Shown piece by piece: positions 12,377 through 23,151 of a stretch of DNA of 64,000 nt (positions are counted from its first letter, which is position 1; the number at the start of each line of letters is the position of its first letter). The DNA comes from Phascolomyces articulosus (taxonomy: Eukaryota > Mucoromycota > Mucoromycetes > Mucorales > Lichtheimiaceae): contig JAIXMP010000033.1 in the NCBI GenBank assembly GCA_025677815.1, positions 62,001-126,000 of the forward strand. Direction: 5' to 3'. Both the position numbers and the translations under genes were made by a program. A model generated the notes under the pieces. That model saw nothing but the letters and a program-made list of their open reading frames with translations, had not been told where the DNA came from and searched no databases.

Positions 12377-13597
12377 GGTTTAAAAAAAGTTGGTAGGCGT
12401 TGGTACCTAAGGTAGGAGATAAAAAAAATCAAGGGGACTAAGATTATTTCTTGGGCTGTTATCATGACACACTGACCACCTCCTTTCACATTCTTGTCAT
12501 TATATACACCTTTTTTTTTTTTTTTTTTTACCTCCAATAGCAACCATTCACTCAACCATCCAATTTGTATTAATTTGACGATGGAGTGCTTTTTAAATAG
12601 AGAAAACGAACTTTATTTTAATTCATGGATGGATGGGCGTGCACGACAACAGACGACATCATGATGGGTAAAGCTTAAGCAGCGTGCTCAAAAAGGATTG
12701 GTTGTCCCACAAGGTTTCCTGTCCAGGTAACACTAAAATGCATTTATGCACACTGAGAAAAAAAGGAACCTATAATAAATAATGCCGTACGTCCCATCCT
12801 TTCTTTTTTTATATCCAGTGTTGTCAATAATGGTTGGCGATCGTTCTATCTCCATCAGATAAATGATTATTATCATTATCTGATAAAAAAAAGTTTAATA
12901 TATCATTGATAGAAGAGTATCTACTTTGATGACACAAGCATCGATCATCTATTCATTTTTATATAACAAACCTGCAAACTATTAGGAGAAAGAGTACGTA
13001 AGGTTAACAAACTGTGGGGGTACGAATACAAGTAAAAGAGAGTGAGAGGGGGAGGGGTCCCCGCGCAATAAAAATGATGGTGATGTTGTTATTGATATTA
13101 TGATGGTTGTTGTTGTTGTTGTGTATAATTAAATACCACTAAAGTAACTGTTTTAAATGATGCGGGTGGGAGTGTCAAACAAGGGTCAGGCGACATTTTC
13201 TTTTTGTTAACAATTTATAAACACCCAATCCAATTGTAACCTTTTATTATTATTATTATTATCATTATTACCTTTACCCGCGTACACATACACACATATA
13301 TACATACACACTCTCACCATACATATATATATATATCTTATATACACACCCTTTATTAGAATAAGAGACATCCCAATATAATGTATATAATGCTTTTCTT
13401 CACTCACACGGATGAAATGAAAAGGGAAAAAAAATACCGCAGTCGTGTGTTTTTTCCCCGTGAACAAGTTTTCTCTCTTTTTCGCATTTCACCTTTTTTC
13501 GTTTTGTTTCTCTTTCGTTTTTCCCCTTTTTTTTGTTTATTATTCACACACAGTCAAAAAAGAAACACGACAATTTTAATATATCACTTTTATAAAG
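12377..13597. other. 1.2-kb divergent intergenic/promoter region
   Basis: This region separates the start codons of the minus-strand kinase and the plus-strand F-box gene, so it should hold both promoters. Visible items are GA-rich DNA with AGGGG/CCCC words at about 13040-13065 (STRE-like, inference only), a GTTGTTGTTG run near 13105, a (TTA)n tract at about 13244-13272, and a C/T-rich leader at 13480-13560 ahead of the F-box ATG. A short exon-like piece at about 12679-12727 was not accepted as a gene. Confidence 0.5.
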
Positions 13598-15271
13598 ATG
13601 GATGGGCCTTCAGAACTGGATGAATTTAGAGAACAATGGAAACAAGAAGTACATCGTGCAAAGTCAGTACCTCTTCCTGCTGATTCTCCATTTGCCACAC
13701 CGCCATCCTCTCCGCCACTCAAACCTACTACAAAAAAGGAAGAGTTAGTGGTCCTTGCTGACAACATGAATAAAGAAGATGACACCTCTACTTCTTCTGC
13801 TTCCACAGTGGCTATTGATGTGTATCGTTTGGCTATTGAAATGGAACGTAAAGGACAATTAGGTCAAGGTAAAATATAAATAAAAATATAAATAAAAGAA
13901 GAAATTGTTTCCCACGAAAGAGGAAATGAAAGTACCTGATGATTTATTTGAATGATTTTTTCCCAGCACTATTACATTATAGAAAAGCATTCAAATTAGA
14001 CCCGGATATTGATAAAACCTATCGACAGCTGGAATTAGTAGAGCAAGCTGCGGTAGCTGCTGCTGCTAATAATAATAACAATAATAATAATAACACTTTA
14101 TGCTCTTCCTCTTTTAATTATCCACGTCAATGTGACCCTTTGGTTGCCGCAGCAACCGCTGATGGTAGAGATATTCGTGCTTTACTGGGTCATTCTCATC
14201 ACGAGTATACACCTTCCACCGTAGTTACTGGAAAAAGTATTGATCCTTTAGATTCATTAATCCGTGAATTTATTCAACAAGATCTCTCTTATATACCCAA
14301 AGTTGATTATAAACCTATTTCTATTGCGAAACTTCCTGGTAAGTAAATTTTTTGATATGGATAGGGTACGTGTTTGTGTTGGCGTGTGTGAATATAATAC
14401 ATGGAAAAGGAGGAGAGGAGTACATATAGGCCCGCGTTTCTATGTATGTTGTAACCAATAAATATATAATATTATAGATGAAATGCTTGTCCAAGTACTT
14501 GGTCATTTGGTAGTTTATTCTATATCTTCCATGCCTGCTTTTGCACTGGTTTGCAAGCGATTCTTTTTGGCCACGCGTTCTGCCTCTTTATGGCGTCATG
14601 CATGTGAACATGTCTTCCGTGCTCCTACTATGTCATTAGAACAATCACGTCAATATCAAGCTGAATTTGTTCGAACATTATATGATGGTTATTGGCTTAG
14701 AATGTTTATTGAACGACCTCGTTTACGATTTGATGGAGTTTATATTTCTGTGTGCCAATACATAAGGTATCAATTATCAAGTAGAAAAAAAAAGAAGAAA
14801 GGAAAAGAATAGCGGTTTATATATACTTATATACTTCTGGTATTCAATATTAGACCAGGAAGATCAGAAACGGCATGGACGCAACCTGTTCATTTAGTGA
14901 CTTATTATCGCTATCTTCGATTTTTCCCTGACGGACGTATTATCAAGTATCTTTCCACTGATGAACCCACAGATGTAGTTCGATTATTGACGCCTGATTT
15001 TTCAAGACGTCAAGTGTTCCATGGAAGGTTCTCTCTGGAGGATGAAAGTGGTGGTCAAGTAGCTATTGATATGCGTGACAAGACACGACCTCGTGATCGA
15101 TTCCAAATGATGCTTTTTATTAAAAGTACCAGTCGGGGTCGACATAACAAGTTGGGATGGTTATCATATTCAAGTAAAAAAGACGGTCGTGAAGAAGGCA
15201 CCACTTATGATTTAAATATGATGCGACCTTATTTCTTTAGTGTCGTACGCAGTTATAGAAAACAACTATGA
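13598..15271 (+). CDS. F-box protein of the FBXO9/Hrt3 family (449 aa)
   Basis: Four exons: 13598-13868, 13967-14338, 14478-14766 and 14854-15271. Residues 1-70 are acidic/Ser-Pro-rich (DSPFATPPSSPPLKP). A TPR/MIT-like helical hairpin follows, YRLAIEMERKGQLGQ then LLHYRKAFKLDPDIDKTYRQ (about 73-115), and a poly-Asn tract (about 129-137). The F-box begins at residue 213 with LPDEMLVQVLGHLVV and includes FALVCKRFFLATRSASLWRH. The C-terminal FBXO9 domain contains FDGVYISVCQYIRPGRSETA, YYRYLRFFPDG, and the ending FSVVRSYRKQL. Human FBXO9 has the same order and a similar length (447 aa). It is a substrate receptor of SCF ubiquitin ligases; the substrates here are unknown. An AAT microsatellite encodes the Asn run, so its length may vary between strains. 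Confidence 0.93.
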
Positions 15272-15497
15272 CCCTTAATCATCTTGAATGAATCATCATG
15301 GTTATCCATGTTTTTTTACTCTCCGCTAATAATAATAACAACATGCTTGCATCATGAAACAAGAAAAAAAAACGTGTTTTTGGAAGTCCCTTTTTTTTTT
15401 TGCTTCTTCTCTCTTTTTTAAATATAAGTTGGACCCTTATCTATTTTTTTTCTACTCTTAATTATTTTTATATATCAAATAACATAATATAACAACC

Positions 15498-16606
15498 ATG
15501 GCAATCGATTTGCCATCCACTCCAGAATTATCACCTTTGGCAGCCGCAGCCTATGAACAGGCACAAGCTACAGCGCGATTAGTGCGCGTAGCATTACAAT
15601 TGGAATGGACCATCTTTACTCGGTTCATTGTAGGTGTTATTGTTGTCACCCTTTTAACAGTCATTTATCTTTTATTAACTTTACGAAATGCACGACAACC
15701 TTTGGTCATTTGGGAACGATTGAATAAACCTATTGTTAAACTTTTCCGTCCTTGGATTTTTGCCCGGTTACTTGCCAATGCTGACCCTTATGCTCAATCG
15801 ATTGGTATGTAGTATATTATGTTGTATATTTTAGTAGGAAAGGATCGATTTATTTGGTTTTTTTGAACCACTATCTAATGAAGGGATATGGTCTATATTT
15901 ATAGATCTTCGAGTGGCTACATTCTCAAAAGGATTTTGTACTGGATTTATGCGTGTAAGTGTTGGGATCTATCTATTGAATAAAAGGACTTGGATTGATA
16001 TTGATATTGTTTTCTCGGGATATATGTATGATAATAGGATCATAAACGCAACCGTAACCCATTCAGAAGGTATGGAGTAGTATAAGGATGGATAGTGGAA
16101 AATATGCGAAGATGGTCGGGAAAAGATGAGATTTACCGGGTTATTGGGATGTCTATGCTAAAAAAAATATAACGGGGCACATGATGATGACTGATCGTCC
16201 ATATTATTATAATTATTTGTTGGGGATAATAATGGATTAGTATTCATGCAACAGCATTAGCCACTTTTGCCGAAACAATTGGTGGATTGGCCCTTATGAG
16301 TACTCTTGGTAAAAAAGATCGAGCTATTTTAACATCACTTAAGATGGAGGTAAGTTATTTGTTGGTTGGGGAAAAGAAAAGAGAAGATCTTTTTGTAGCG
16401 GGAAACTATAATGATATATTTTATATGGGTTATTGTAGTACAAGAAAAAGGCGCGTGGATTGTTAACGGCGTCCTCCGATTTTACACCACCCACTTATGC
16501 TGCTGGTAAACAAGATATTGAAACAATGGTTGTCATTAAAGATCGTATGTTGGATACAGTTGCCATTGCTCATCTTGGTTGGTCTGTGGATACTAAAGAA
16601 GCATAA
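15498..16606 (+). CDS. Membrane-anchored hotdog-fold (DUF4442/thioesterase-like) protein (221 aa)
   Basis: Five exons: 15498-15804, 15905-15954, 16038-16069, 16241-16349 and 16439-16606. Exon 3 is only 32 nt and codes DHKRNRNPFR. One hydrophobic segment, FIVGVIVVTLLTVIYLLLTL (about residues 43-62), predicts a single membrane anchor. The C-terminal part has the hotdog layout: SIHATALATFAETIGGLALM (the helix of the hotdog, where thioesterases bear catalytic acids), then LTSLKMEYKKKARG, ASSDFTP, and MVVIKDRMLDTVAIAHLGWS as final strands. This resembles DUF4442/YiiD-type putative acyl-CoA thioesterases found in fungi. Activity is inferred from fold only. The ATG in aaccATGG context is 226 bp after the F-box gene's stop, on the same strand. 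Confidence 0.8.
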
Positions 16607-17612
16607 CAAATTCACCATTTCTTATAATTATTTCATTCATTCATTCATTCATTCAAACTCACACTTACTCATCTTTAAAATAACAGCACCTTTCCATGAT
16701 ACCAATTGGTAAAATATATATTATATTATAGTATATTAGATCAAATAAAAAAATAATAACTGTAACAAACTTTTTCATCAATGTGAATGCATATGTTTTT
16801 AAAGTTTTCGTTTACTTAGACTATGTGTAACCTTGAGGCCTGCATGCACATACATTTTTTTTTATATACACACGCTGCACACACACATCACACACATATA
16901 CTTTTGAAAGTACGTACGAGAATGATTTATAGAATATAAATAACTTGTTTTTCAAAGATTAAAAAAAGGAAACTTTAAATTTACACAAAAGAGAATGTGA
17001 AAATGAATGGTTAAGTAAATAAGTAAATAGGATGATTTTATAAAAAGAGGAGATTACGTGTTTGTTATTGTTTTTCTTATTTCTATTATGAGATATATGT
17101 ATATGAGAGAACAAAAACAGCGGCGCAATTGACTAGTATTTGGCTGAGTTCATGTTGTTTTAGTTTAGATTTTCTTATTACATATGTAAGTACATAACAT
17201 AACATGTAACCGCACATACTTGATGGATAGATGAACGTAATAATAGAGAAAAGTCATTAAAAGTAAAAAAAAAAAAAAAGGCGAAGCACTTACAAATGAA
17301 TTTTTATTTTGTGGATCGTGTTTACTATGAAAATGGTTACAAAGAAAAGTAGCATTTTTTTTTCTCAAGTTGCCATCGTTTTTGATTCGTTCATTTGTAA
17401 CTTTTCATAGTAACAAAGCAAAATAATAACAACAACAGTAACTTTTTTTTTGAACCCCCTGGATTTTTTCTAAGATTTAAAATATAACAAAAAGGCGTTT
17501 TTTTTTCTTTCTTTTTCTTTTTCTTCTTCTCTTTAACCTATTCTCTGCGTTTTATTCTCTTTTTACTTTTTACATATATACTCTTTTTCTTTATATTCTT
17601 TCTTCTTTATAT
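16607..17612. other. Intergenic region with pyrimidine-rich leader
   Basis: 1 kb without a convincing gene. A (TTCA)n run lies just after the hotdog gene (about 16630-16655). The final 130 bp before 17613 is strongly C/T-rich with TATATA words, typical of a fungal promoter and leader for the next gene. The minus-strand open frame at 17165-17368 is T-rich low-complexity and not supported. Confidence 0.5.
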
Positions 17613-19513
17613 ATGGCAGAGAATAGTCTATTCCAGTTCGCTCAAGTCATCGCCGACCAACCGACACAGGACCCTCACCCACCAACGTCAAATACGAACA
17701 CGAATAATACGAATAACGAAACGAATCACCGAATTGCATTGTCACAACCGCCACCTTACCAAGCAACGAGATCTTCGGAAGGAGTGGGTCCTACAGTCGT
17801 TCGTCGTTACCTTCCGATACGCAAGGTATGTAAACAGAATATGAATGAGATGGTAGATGGAAAGAAAGAGGATCATTTTTTTTACACTCCATTGACACAC
17901 ACGTCATCTCTAACATACAACTTTATGATAGAATGCTTGTATTGTGTGCGGTGTGTGCTTCACGTGCTCTAGGGTAAGCTGAGTACAGGAGTGCAGCATG
18001 ATAGGCTGACATTTCATAATAAAAGCTCTACGGCACCAACTGTATATGCGAAGAAATCCAACCACGACGAGGCAAGAACCTACCGGAAGGAAGTTTGGAT
18101 TCAAGAGCCAAGAAACTTCATCCTCAAGAAAAAGAAGACTACGAATTTTCCATGCACTGGCTAGCAGAACATGCTCATGCCATTTACAAGGATGAATCCG
18201 GTACCGTCGTTGGTTTACGAGATGTCACCGAGGTGTCACTTTGCAAGGCACATAGTAGTACATTATATAGAGCCAAGAAGAGGCACGAACGAAGCAAGAA
18301 TCAAGCTCCGCCCCCACAAGCACAACCACCGTCTTCTCCTTCTTATCATCATCATTCAAGCATGATGGAGACCAATGGCAATGGAAATAATGGCATGGAT
18401 ATGATATTAACTCATAATAAAAATAAGAATAATAACATGAATGGGCATAAGAATATTTATAATAATGGTACTAACAATCATCATCCTCCTCATCCAAATA
18501 ACACTTCATCCTCTACTTCTACAACAACAACAGCCATGATGACGGATCCTTATCCTTTACATCCACATCTCAATCATCATTATGGTCCTCCTCATCCTCC
18601 ACCACCTACATTATTACCAGAAGGAGGTGGCTTGGCTGCTAAAGTACGTGAAATTAGTTTTCAACAACAACAGCAACATTATCGTGCTACAACACCTCCC
18701 GATTTTAGTATGATGCAACCTTCCACTTCACTCAAGAGGAAAAGAATTTCGAAACAAGAACCCCCTTCTTTGGAAAAACCGCCTCATTCTAGTGCTTCGA
18801 CACCCCTTTATGGAACGGGAATGGCACCCTTATTATCGCACCATCCATCGTCTTCTTCTTCTTCTGTGACACCCATGGCAACCTCTTCTGCTCGACCCTA
18901 TCAGCATCATCATCACCATCAGCAACAGCAGCACCAACATCAGCATGATCATGCAGATATTAGTAACCTTTCGTTACCTCCGCTCCATTCACGTGCCTCC
19001 TCATTGTCGGCATTATCGTCGTCGTTTCAGAATCATTTGCATTTATCCAGTCCATATCCTTCCACTGGTACATCCACCACATCGACCAATACTTCGATTG
19101 CAACACCTACAACGTCGACAGGTCTGTCTTATACTTCTTCAACCACAAGACAACAACAAGGAGGTGGGCCATCTTCTTCGCCTCAACCCATGGCTACCTC
19201 CCCTCCACCCATAAAGATGCATCTCTTGTTGGAAACGGTGTCATTGAAATCCATGGATAATCCAAACATTTATTATTTCCGTAATTTGGCCATCAATGAT
19301 TCATTTACATTTCGTGATTTGTTAAAAGAAATCGATATGACGGGAACACCACCTGCTGGTAAACGAATTGTAGTATCGGATGAAAAGAATGATACGTTTT
19401 TCCCTTTGGATCAAGCCATTCGAAGTGTGATCCGTCGCCCTCTTTCTTCTCACATGGAACTTTGTTTGGGATTAAGTGATAAACCTTCAATTGATTGGAA
19501 TAGTTATGCTTAA
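17613..19513 (+). CDS. Unrecognised protein: N-terminal Cys cluster, long Q/H/S/T-rich linker, conserved-looking C-terminal domain (580 aa)
   Basis: Three exons: 17613-17825, 17932-17973 (42 nt) and 18026-19513, all phase 0. Exon 2 encodes NACIVCGVCFTCSR, and the junction with exon 3 continues LYGTNCICEEIQP. Together they give C-x2-C-x2-C-x2-C-x6-C-x-C, a probable zinc-binding cluster (residues about 74-91). Then come a helical segment HPQEKEDYEFSMHWLAEHA and a basic stretch YRAKKRHERSKNQ. About 300 residues of low-complexity Pro, His, Gln, Asn, Ser and Thr follow, with a basic LKRKRISK patch that could be a nuclear signal. The last 100 residues (FRNLAINDSFTFRDLLKEID ... MELCLGLSDKPS) look like a folded alpha/beta domain, loosely PB1/ubiquitin-like. 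A nuclear regulator is plausible, but the family is not one I know. Confidence 0.78.
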
Positions 19514-19985
19514 AACATATGAATTTAAGTTGAGAAGGCAGGGAAAATAGCATATTCCTTTTACTTACGATTCTTATATTATTCAATTTCAAACACAAAA
19601 CCCTTCTCAAACAAACAAATAACCATTACTATTTTTTTTTCTCTTTTTTATATTTTATACTTGATTTTTTCTTTCTTTCTCGATTGTTTGTATAACGTTT
19701 ATTATTATACCTCTTTTTTCTTTCTATTTGTATGTTTTTCTTTCTCTTCTTCACTTGAGTTGGTATGTTATATTACTATTATTCTATGAAAAAAAAATAC
19801 CTTTGATGGATTCACACACACATTCTTTACAAACAAACCCCTGCTTTTTATTTCAACGAATGATTTTTCAACCAACCTACTTTTTTTTAAATACCAACTA
19901 GCAAAATGATATAATTATATAAAAAAATACTATCTTTCTTTCTTTTCTTATTGTTATTCAATTTATTGTTTTGTTTTTGTTACCC
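19514..19985. other. T-rich intergenic spacer
   Basis: 470 bp of T- and CTTT-rich DNA between two plus-strand genes. No coding potential on either strand beyond a weak antisense frame over the end of the previous gene. Confidence 0.5.
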
Positions 19986-20538
19986 ATGCGAAAAACACCT
20001 TATGATCCCAGTGTGACGAATGAAGAAGTGAAAAAACAAGCAGAGAGAGCAAATAAAGCTGCTGAAGTATATCATCGACAACGACAAGTTCAAACAGCAC
20101 GTAGTTTTGATGACCTTGAATTCGATTATCCTAACGTCCGTACAGAAAATATAGATCCTGAAAACTCGTATGTTTCATTATGTACTATGTGTAATATGTA
20201 TTATGAATATGATGTGTATAGCATGAATTAAATAACATATTATCTACACGATAGATCATGGACAGATTGCCCGAATGATCAATGTGAAGTGTGTAAGTAA
20301 ACTATGGCAAAAGAGTAACGATGGGTAGTATTTGTTTTTTAGTAACGTTATATAAATATATTTTATAGTGCTTGCAGATGATAGTATTCTTCCCACGCTG
20401 GGACCAGATGATACAACACCACCAACAAAAGCACAAAGGAAATCCAATGAATGGATCAAAAAACATTTAAATGATAAACCAGAAGGGGGCTCACCATATC
20501 GACAACGACCTGATGGTTCGGCTGATTTAGTAGGATAG
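19986..20538 (+). CDS. Hypothetical protein (129 aa)
   Basis: Three exons: 19986-20167, 20255-20292 and 20369-20538, with GT-AG introns in phases 2 and 1. The start MRKTPYDPSVTNEEVKKQAE was preferred over an in-frame ATG at 19971 because it follows a T-rich leader and starts the charged sequence at once; the longer form would only add MFLLP. The protein is hydrophilic, with an N-terminal helix (residues 11-40), an acidic middle (DDLEFDYPNVRTENIDPEN) and a C-terminal segment KAQRKSNEWIKKHLNDKPEG. There is no signal peptide or membrane segment. Exon 2 encodes SWTDCPNDQCEV, with two cysteines. I do not recognise the family. Clean splicing and non-random composition support a real gene. Confidence 0.65.
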
Positions 20539-21283
20539 GAAAAAAAAAAAAGAAAGGTCGTCCAAGCTTACTTACTGCTACTTGATTGTTGTTTATTTAT
20601 AATTGTACATATATTGAATTTTTATATATATAAACGTTGCGAGTTCCAATTTGACACAATATTCTCCCAGAATTTCAATGTACTAGTTTGGCTCAATATG
20701 GCAATGTATCAGAGTTGTAGTTATTATTGTACGTAGCTATCAACTAAAATCATCCAATATGCTTAATATACAAAAAAAAAGGAAGGTATCATGTCACGTA
20801 TAAAATAGTGTGATTCGAATATGATCGGTTAGGACTGCGTGAATCATCTTAACAACAACCATGACAGCAATAAACGTTTGGATAAAAACTATAGTTAAAT
20901 AGCCTTCCTTTTATCACGTCGTCCAATGACCCACTGAGTGTCTAGCAGCACGACTTGGAGAATCCGACTATTAGCGTGTCATAGTCTTTGATATTCTCTA
21001 TTGATTCGATCAAGGAAATTCCTTGAATTTGAAGTATCTTTATGATGGTTGCAAGGCATGTAAAGGATTTGAGCATCATTTTACCAAAGAAAGGTTATCT
21101 TTCCAAGGTATTTTTGTACGAGAGATCCAAGGTCATTCTCGCATCATTGAAATATTTGGAGACACGCTTTTTTTTTGGGCACAGGTAAATTCAGCTTCCT
21201 CCCAGCACCAGCATAAAAGTATGCATATTTTTTTAATTGTACGTAACAGTAAAATTTCTTTTTTTTAACGAAAATTTATCATT
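20539..21283. other. Intergenic region with an orphan exon-like stretch
   Basis: Mostly AT-rich. Positions about 21020-21185 hold a protein-like plus-strand frame (YLYDGCKACKGFEHHFTKER ... EIFGDTLFFWAQ) that ends exactly at a CAG|GTAAAT donor, but no acceptor joins it in frame to the protein starting at 21284. It may be a relic exon or part of an unrecognised 5' structure. A 17-nt word at 20674-20690 is shared with 4563-4579. Confidence 0.4.
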
Positions 21284-21925
21284 ATGCCCGTACTGGATTA
21301 TACCCACTGGGTAAAAATGGTTGATGATATGAAAAAACAAGGCATCAATATCCAGGAAGGGAGACCTGAAGACAATAGACCTTTAGAATATGCACCCGAA
21401 CGACCTGCCGAAAAATCATGTCGGTGTGTACGCGTCTATAGTATTTCCGAGCGACCCGTTGACGAACCGTTTTTTGTAGACACCACAGTGTCAGCCCATC
21501 ATGCCATGTTTACTTCTGGACGATCCGTCATTTCTCCTATTTCACAAAAAATTGGTATTCCATTGATTGTCCATCTCGAAAAACCATTGCAACATGCATT
21601 GTTCAAACCCGAATTACGACCTCTTTATCAAAACCAAATTATTACATTTTTACTTGCTCGACTCAGTAATGGATTGGCTCCGTTGCAATATCAGGATGGT
21701 GTGGGTACAGCATTAGTGGCTCGATTAGATCATGAACCACTGACGGCAGGATTATTGGCAATCATTCATGCTTATACAGATATGTTAATGTCGGATCGAT
21801 ATGGAAATTTTGATGATGATTATCAAGTGCAACATACAATCAATCCGGCAGATTTCAATCGATTTGCACAGGAGTACGTGAACATGGAAGGAAGGGGAGG
21901 AACGTTTAGTAACTATTTTTCATAA
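21284..21925 (+). CDS. Hypothetical protein (213 aa), single exon
   Basis: An uninterrupted frame from ATG to TAA with good protein composition. The sequence is soluble and helix-rich: MPVLDYTHWVKMVDDMKKQG at the start, a short Cys pair KSCRCVRVYS (residues about 44-53), IPLIVHLEKPLQHALFKPEL, YQNQIITFLLARLSNGLAPL, and HEPLTAGLLAIIHAYTDMLM near the end, finishing EGRGGTFSNYFS. There is no signal peptide and no obvious catalytic motif. I do not recognise the family. The ATG follows TTATCATT after a T-run and is the first possible one. An upstream exon cannot be excluded, since an open stretch ending in a donor lies 100 bp upstream, but I could not connect it. Confidence 0.7.
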   Translation: MPVLDYTHWVKMVDDMKKQGINIQEGRPEDNRPLEYAPERPAEKSCRCVRVYSISERPVDEPFFVDTTVSAHHAMFTSGRSVISPISQKIGIPLIVHLEKPLQHALFKPELRPLYQNQIITFLLARLSNGLAPLQYQDGVGTALVARLDHEPLTAGLLAIIHAYTDMLMSDRYGNFDDDYQVQHTINPADFNRFAQEYVNMEGRGGTFSNYFS

Positions 21926-23151
21926 ATAAGTTTCTAGTTTGCATTTCTTTTTTTTCCTTTATCTCATATAAGAATAACGCTTCAAAATATTCATTCTATT
22001 ATAGTCCTCCTTGTATTACTTTTAATAAAAAGGACCTTCATGACAACAACATAACATTAATTGTACCCCCCAAAACATTATCCACCCATAGTATCAATTT
22101 TTATACTATGTATATGATGATCAATAAAAAAAAGCTTTTTGATTCCTATAATTTATGCTCCCAAATTGAGTGATATGAAATGATAATATTTAACACGCCA
22201 CGTTGGTAGGCTAGAATTCACAATTTAATTATATACTCAATATTTTATTATTATTATTAAGATGATGATTTTATACCTGCTTAGATATTATAATTCATTC
22301 AATGATAAAGAATAGATGGATCAGGATAACTTAAAATAAAAGACGTTCCATTATTCTTGTCAAGAATAATGTAATCTACGCAATGTTTGGTAGAATCAAA
22401 ACAGTGTCATTTTGTTGGCTCGTCGGTTGAATACTTTGATTGATACCACTCATCAATAGTATATACGTATTCATTTTATATAAGGACTTCAACGTAGTAG
22501 CAGTGTGACCATTATTTATAAACATTGAACAGTTAGCATTCCAGAAATTGACAATATTGGTATCATATTGTATGGGAAATCCCGAAGATAATAAAAATAT
22601 CCAGTACATGAACTTGATGCATTTTGTTTTTCTTTTGAGTTTGGACACCAACGATGTTGGTGTGTAATCGTTTTATTGTGTTACGCATAGGAGTACAATG
22701 CAAATAATATGAAATTGAGCTTTGATTCCCTAATATTGTTTTCTGATATTGTTTCATAATTGTCAAGAAGCATCGAATTATTTATAAACTGTGTAATAGC
22801 ATTATATTATATTCATGCTATCTCAATTACTTAGATGAAAATAGTAATGGGTACCAACCTCTCCTTTTTTGATTATTGAGTATTTGTTATTAATGATGAT
22901 GATCTCATATTTTGGTTAACCAGTAATCATGCCATACAAGTTTAAGCGAGAAAAAGAGATATGGTTATAAACAAATTTACAATCCAAGTTATTCTTAAGT
23001 GAAAGCCAGAAACAAAGCTTGCTTTCCAAGTAAGGAAAGCGACGTAAAATTCAAACTCAATGGACATCTTACGCAAAGGTACGCGTGTTCCACGCCCTTT
23101 CAACATATTTTTTTTTTCATTCTTTACATAAATCTCTATATCGAAAAAGCA
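21926..23151. other. 1.2-kb intergenic region
   Basis: AT-rich, no supported gene. Minus-strand open frames at 22376-22766 have no family signature. The direct run of ATTATTATTA near 22245 is a short microsatellite. The last 200 bp leads into the PUP1 gene. Confidence 0.5.

Noticed and set aside
12679..12727. Exon-like piece (QRAQKGLVVPQGFLS) ending at an AG|GTAACA donor
   Set aside because: The preceding frame has stops, no acceptor downstream continues it before the F-box gene, and it is only 16 codons long.
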